Shown here one piece after another: positions 61,763 to 64,000 of a DNA stretch of 64,000 nt. The stretch spans positions 255,751-319,750 of the forward strand of contig NZ_FRCN01000013.1 of assembly GCF_900142925.1 (NCBI RefSeq). The letters are read 5' to 3'. Position 1 is the first letter of the stretch; every line of letters starts with the position of its first letter. The position numbers were made by a program, and so were the translations under genes. The stretch is from Chitinophaga sp. CF418. Its GTDB lineage: Bacteria > Bacteroidota > Bacteroidia > Chitinophagales > Chitinophagaceae. The notes below the pieces were generated by a model. It saw only the letters and a program-made list of their open reading frames with translations, had not been told where the DNA came from and made no database searches.

Positions 61763-63172
61763 TCAGATATTTTGAGCCATTATAATGGCCTGTTTTAATG
61801 CATTCAGTTTATTGTTCACTTCTTCCAGTTCAGACGATGCGACAGATTTCGCTACCACACCAGCCCCTGCCTGGTAGTATAATGTATTAGCCTTACTCAA
61901 TATAGAACGGATCATGATCGCATGGTTAAAATCACCATTGAATCCTACTGATCCGATACAGCCTCCGTAGAAACCGCGCGCGGTTGGTTCATTTTCGTCA
62001 ATGATCTCCATCGCCCTGTATTTCGGCGCACCAGACAATGTTCCTGCCGGAAAAGTAGCTGCCAGCAAAGAGAATGGATTCAGCCCCGCCTGTATCTTTC
62101 CTGTCACTTCACTCACCAGGTGAATAACATGTGAGTAATACTGTATCTTCCTGTAGGACTCCACTTCCACATCTGTCGCCAGTCTGCTCAGGTCATTCCT
62201 GGCCAGGTCTACCAGCATTACATGTTCTGCATTCTCCTTCGGATCTTCCAGCAGTCGTGCAGCCAACTGTCTGTCCTGCTCATCGTCACCTGTACGTTTG
62301 AAGGTACCGGCAATAGGATGAATGGTGGCTTTATTATCTTTAATGATCAGCTGCGCCTCTGGTGAGGAACCCATTAATTTATAATCGCCGTAATCGAAGA
62401 AGAAGAGATAAGGGGAAGGGTTAATAGAGCGGAGGGCGCGATATACATTGAATTCATCACCTTTGAACTTTTGCTGGAAGGCTCTGGAGAGTACAACCTG
62501 GAAAACGTCTCCGCGGAAGCAGTGTTGTTTACCTTTTTCGACGATCTCCATATACTGTTCATTCGTCAGGTTACTCTTTTCCTCTCCGTCTGCTTTGAAA
62601 CTGTAAGTCGGCACGTCTTTTTGCCTTATCAGAGATTCAATGAGATCAAACTCGCTGTCAAGGCCCTCCACTACATTCTCACAGAGATAAAGCTCATCCT
62701 TGAAGTGATTGATGGCGATGATATATTGATAAAAGCGGTATCGCATCAATGGGATGGTATTACCGTTCTGTTTATCCTTGTTAAATTCTATTGTTTCGAA
62801 GAACTGTACTGAATCAAATGTGCTGTATCCAAATAAACTGTGCACCACTGGCAGTACCGGCTTATCGGCGAAGGTGAAGTTACCGAGGAATTTCTGGAGT
62901 TCATTCAGCACGCTTTGTTTGTTCTTCAGTTGTTTCCGTTCCGGCGGGAGATTAGGATACTTAAATTCAAAATCCGTGGTGCTGGTCACTTCAATTCCTG
63001 CTATAGGCTGGATGCAGATGAAGGAGAAACTGTTTTCACTGGCGCGATAGTCTGTACTTTCCAGCAGTACGGTACCAGGAAACTTGTCGCGGAGCCGCAA
63101 ATAGATACCGACAGGCGTGAATACGTCTGCCAGCATTTTCTTTGATTTTGATTTTACTTGAATACTACCCAT
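61763..63172 (-). CDS. trpE: Anthranilate synthase component I
   Basis: The 469-residue chorismate-utilising enzyme has FQVVLSRAF, HPIAGTFKRTGDDEQDRQLAARLLEDPKENAEHVMLVDLARNDL and FPAGTLSGAPK. The N-terminal Leu-Glu-Ser motif (LLESTDYRASENSFS) is the feedback tryptophan site. It is the first structural gene of the superoperon, preceded by a leader and attenuator. Confidence 0.95.
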   Translation of the reverse strand: MGSIQVKSKSKKMLADVFTPVGIYLRLRDKFPGTVLLESTDYRASENSFSFICIQPIAGIEVTSTTDFEFKYPNLPPERKQLKNKQSVLNELQKFLGNFTFADKPVLPVVHSLFGYSTFDSVQFFETIEFNKDKQNGNTIPLMRYRFYQYIIAINHFKDELYLCENVVEGLDSEFDLIESLIRQKDVPTYSFKADGEEKSNLTNEQYMEIVEKGKQHCFRGDVFQVVLSRAFQQKFKGDEFNVYRALRSINPSPYLFFFDYGDYKLMGSSPEAQLIIKDNKATIHPIAGTFKRTGDDEQDRQLAARLLEDPKENAEHVMLVDLARNDLSRLATDVEVESYRKIQYYSHVIHLVSEVTGKIQAGLNPFSLLAATFPAGTLSGAPKYRAMEIIDENEPTARGFYGGCIGSVGFNGDFNHAIMIRSILSKANTLYYQAGAGVVAKSVASSELEEVNNKLNALKQAIIMAQNI

Positions 63173-63214
63173 TGGTTTGTGATTGAGTTAAATTGGGTGA
63201 CTATCTAAAACGAA

Positions 63215-63243
63215 GAAGGCCCGCTGTGTAACAGCGAGCCTTC
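63215..63243 (-). terminator. trp attenuator terminator hairpin
   Basis: An 11-bp stem with a single mismatch (GAAGGC/GCCTTC plus CGCTG/CAGCG) and a 5-nt loop lies between the leader peptide and trpE. On the minus strand it is followed by TTCGTTTTAG, a modest U-rich run. Upstream, the Trp-codon segment TGGCAC (63300-63305) can pair with GTGCCA (63267-63272), and CAGTGCC can alternatively pair with part of the hairpin (GGC...CTG), giving the alternatives needed for attenuation. Confidence 0.7.
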
Positions 63244-63284
63244 CAATTATATTTCATTACGAAACATGGCACTGTAACACCGTA

Positions 63285-63338
63285 TCAGGAACTGATATTG
63301 TGCCACCACCAATGCTTGTTTGTAATACTTGTTATCAT
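63285..63338 (-). CDS. trpL: trp leader peptide (HWWWH)
   Basis: A 17-codon open frame, ATG to TGA, encodes MITSITNKHWWWHNISS: three consecutive Trp codons flanked by His on each side. It begins about 12 nt after the predicted transcription start and is preceded by the A-rich AAAAC that serves as a ribosome site in Bacteroidota. The stop lies 41 nt before the terminator hairpin. Ribosome stalling at the Trp (or His) codons would free the antiterminator. Codons, promoter and hairpin were all read directly. Confidence 0.75.
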   Translation of the reverse strand: MITSITNKHWWWHNISS

Positions 63339-63357
63339 GTTTTAATATCTTGCGAAA

Positions 63358-63389
63358 CAAATATCCGGTGTTTTTTGAAAACATGCAAA
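63358..63389 (-). promoter_or_regulatory. Promoter of the trp-his superoperon
   Basis: TTTG (63386-63389) and GATATTTG (63358-63365) on the minus strand are separated by 20 bp, one mismatch from TAnnTTTG. Transcription would start near 63350, just before the leader ATG. Confidence 0.55.
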
Positions 63390-64000
63390 TTTTTTTTGAA
63401 AAAATTTATGAAGCGATAAGTTCCTGGCTTTCTGTTGTGAATTCGTACATCTTTTAGTGCTTTAGGCCCTATTTCTCATTTTCAACCAATTGATAGCTTT
63501 GACTTTAAGGCTACCTTTTAATTTTCCGGAGCAGACATTCCGCGCCGGGGTCAGATGGGACCGCGGTCGGCGCCTCTCCGGGCATTGGATTGCTATTTAG
63601 CTTTGTCAATCGTGTTGGCTTAGGAATATCTATAATGCATCATCAATCGTGCGCCCGAATAGCCGAAGGCCCGCAGTCTCCACTGAACCCCGTCTTCGTC
63701 ATGGTCTGCCTGTAATATTCAGGGACAATGCCGCGATATCGTTTCAATAGTGTCCATACATCTTTAATGGAGCTGCTACACCTATAGTGTTGCATCGATA
63801 TTGTCGTTCCTCCTCTATCCATTCTCCCCTCTATCCATTCCTTTCTATTCTAGTCCCTTCTACTCCCTTTCCATTCCCTATTGCTATAGGGATTCCAAAG
63901 AAAAACTTATCCAATATCCTGATAGCCCCCAACTATTCATGGGAGGCAGCTAAGTAGCAGACGGTTAAAGATGGAGACTGCGGGCCTTCGGCTCTTTGGG
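63390..64000. other. Non-coding stretch with repeat features
   Basis: No convincing gene is visible in the last 600 bases. It holds an AT-rich part (to 63530), a GC-rich stem-loop (63542-63573: arms GCGCCG / CGGCGC with an inner GGTC / GACC), a pyrimidine tract at about 63807-63880, and a pair of inverted repeats listed separately. A 50-codon frame at 63643-63795 (minus) is open but not assigned. Confidence 0.6.
63654..64000. repeat. Inverted-repeat pair, possible small mobile or dispersed repeat element
   Basis: The segment at 63661-63682 (begins AGCCGAAGG) is repeated exactly, inverted, at 63972-63993 (22 bp). With two mismatches the match extends to 29 bp, 63654-63682 against 63972-64000, and may continue beyond the window. 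About 290 bp lie between. No transposase is visible inside. This could be a MITE, a REP-like element or two oppositely oriented copies of a dispersed repeat. Confidence 0.55.

Noticed and set aside
63643..63795. A 50-codon minus-strand frame (MQHYRCSSSIKD...)
   Set aside because: It starts beside a low-complexity pyrimidine tract and ends through an inverted-repeat arm; no promoter or family support. It is kept only as part of the repeat element.

Overview
The window comes from a Bacteroidota chromosome, most likely Chitinophaga or a close relative. The evidence is a flexirubin-type aryl polyene pigment cluster, a tyrosine ammonia-lyase resembling the Flavobacterium johnsoniae enzyme, lineage-typical families (DUF4270, DUF4907, M56 peptidase with a SusC-plug-like tail, TlpA/DUF4369 proteins), and promoters that fit the Bacteroidota pattern TTTG-N19-21-TAnnTTTG rather than the E. 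coli one. The genus is an inference from gene content, not from a marker gene.

Layout. 1-5.7 kb: an esterase, an SPFH (band 7) protein with a ribbon-helix-helix partner behind a 25-bp perfect palindrome, an M1 metallopeptidase, a HupE/UreJ-like membrane protein and a DUF6702 protein. 5.7-31.3 kb: the pigment cluster, all on the minus strand, in two transcription units. The first (tyrosine ammonia-lyase, ketoreductase, ketosynthase; 31.3 to 27.7 kb) makes the 4-hydroxycinnamate starter and two elongation enzymes. The second (27.5 to 5.7 kb, about 22 tightly packed genes) encodes two ACPs, a KS/chain-length-factor pair, further KS-like proteins, two hotdog dehydratase subunits with complementary active-site residues, thioesterase, methyltransferase, halogenase-like flavoenzyme, acyltransferases, an MMPL-acyltransferase-methyltransferase fusion, LolA and a lipoprotein for export, an AcpS and an adenylate-forming ligase. 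No darA/darB (dialkylresorcinol) genes lie inside the cluster edges.

31.4-39.8 kb: a probable five-gene envelope operon (LTA-synthase-like protein, methyltransferase, PAP2 phosphatase, ZIP transporter, CorC/CNNM protein), then divergent phosphoglucosamine mutase and cysteine desulfurase. 39.9-46.2 kb: a LytTR response regulator with its sensor kinase, a DUF4907 lipoprotein, a kelch protein, a DUF4270 lipoprotein and an outer-membrane barrel-like protein. 46.3-53.5 kb: a GH1 glycosidase, a formylglycine-generating-enzyme-like lipoprotein, a BlaR1-like/BlaI-like pair with two tandem dyad operators upstream of blaI, and two TlpA-type thioredoxins.

53.5-63.4 kb: a contiguous trp-his superoperon read trpE-G-D-C-F-B-A-hisH-(GNAT-)hisA-hisF-hisIE. 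It is preceded by a promoter, a 17-codon leader peptide with three consecutive Trp codons flanked by His codons (K-H-W-W-W-H), and a terminator-like hairpin: a classic-looking attenuator that may sense both amino acids. HisA carries an extra N-terminal acetyltransferase domain. The last 600 bp are non-coding and hold a GC-rich hairpin, a pyrimidine tract and a pair of about 29-bp inverted repeats, probably a dispersed repeat element cut by the window edge.
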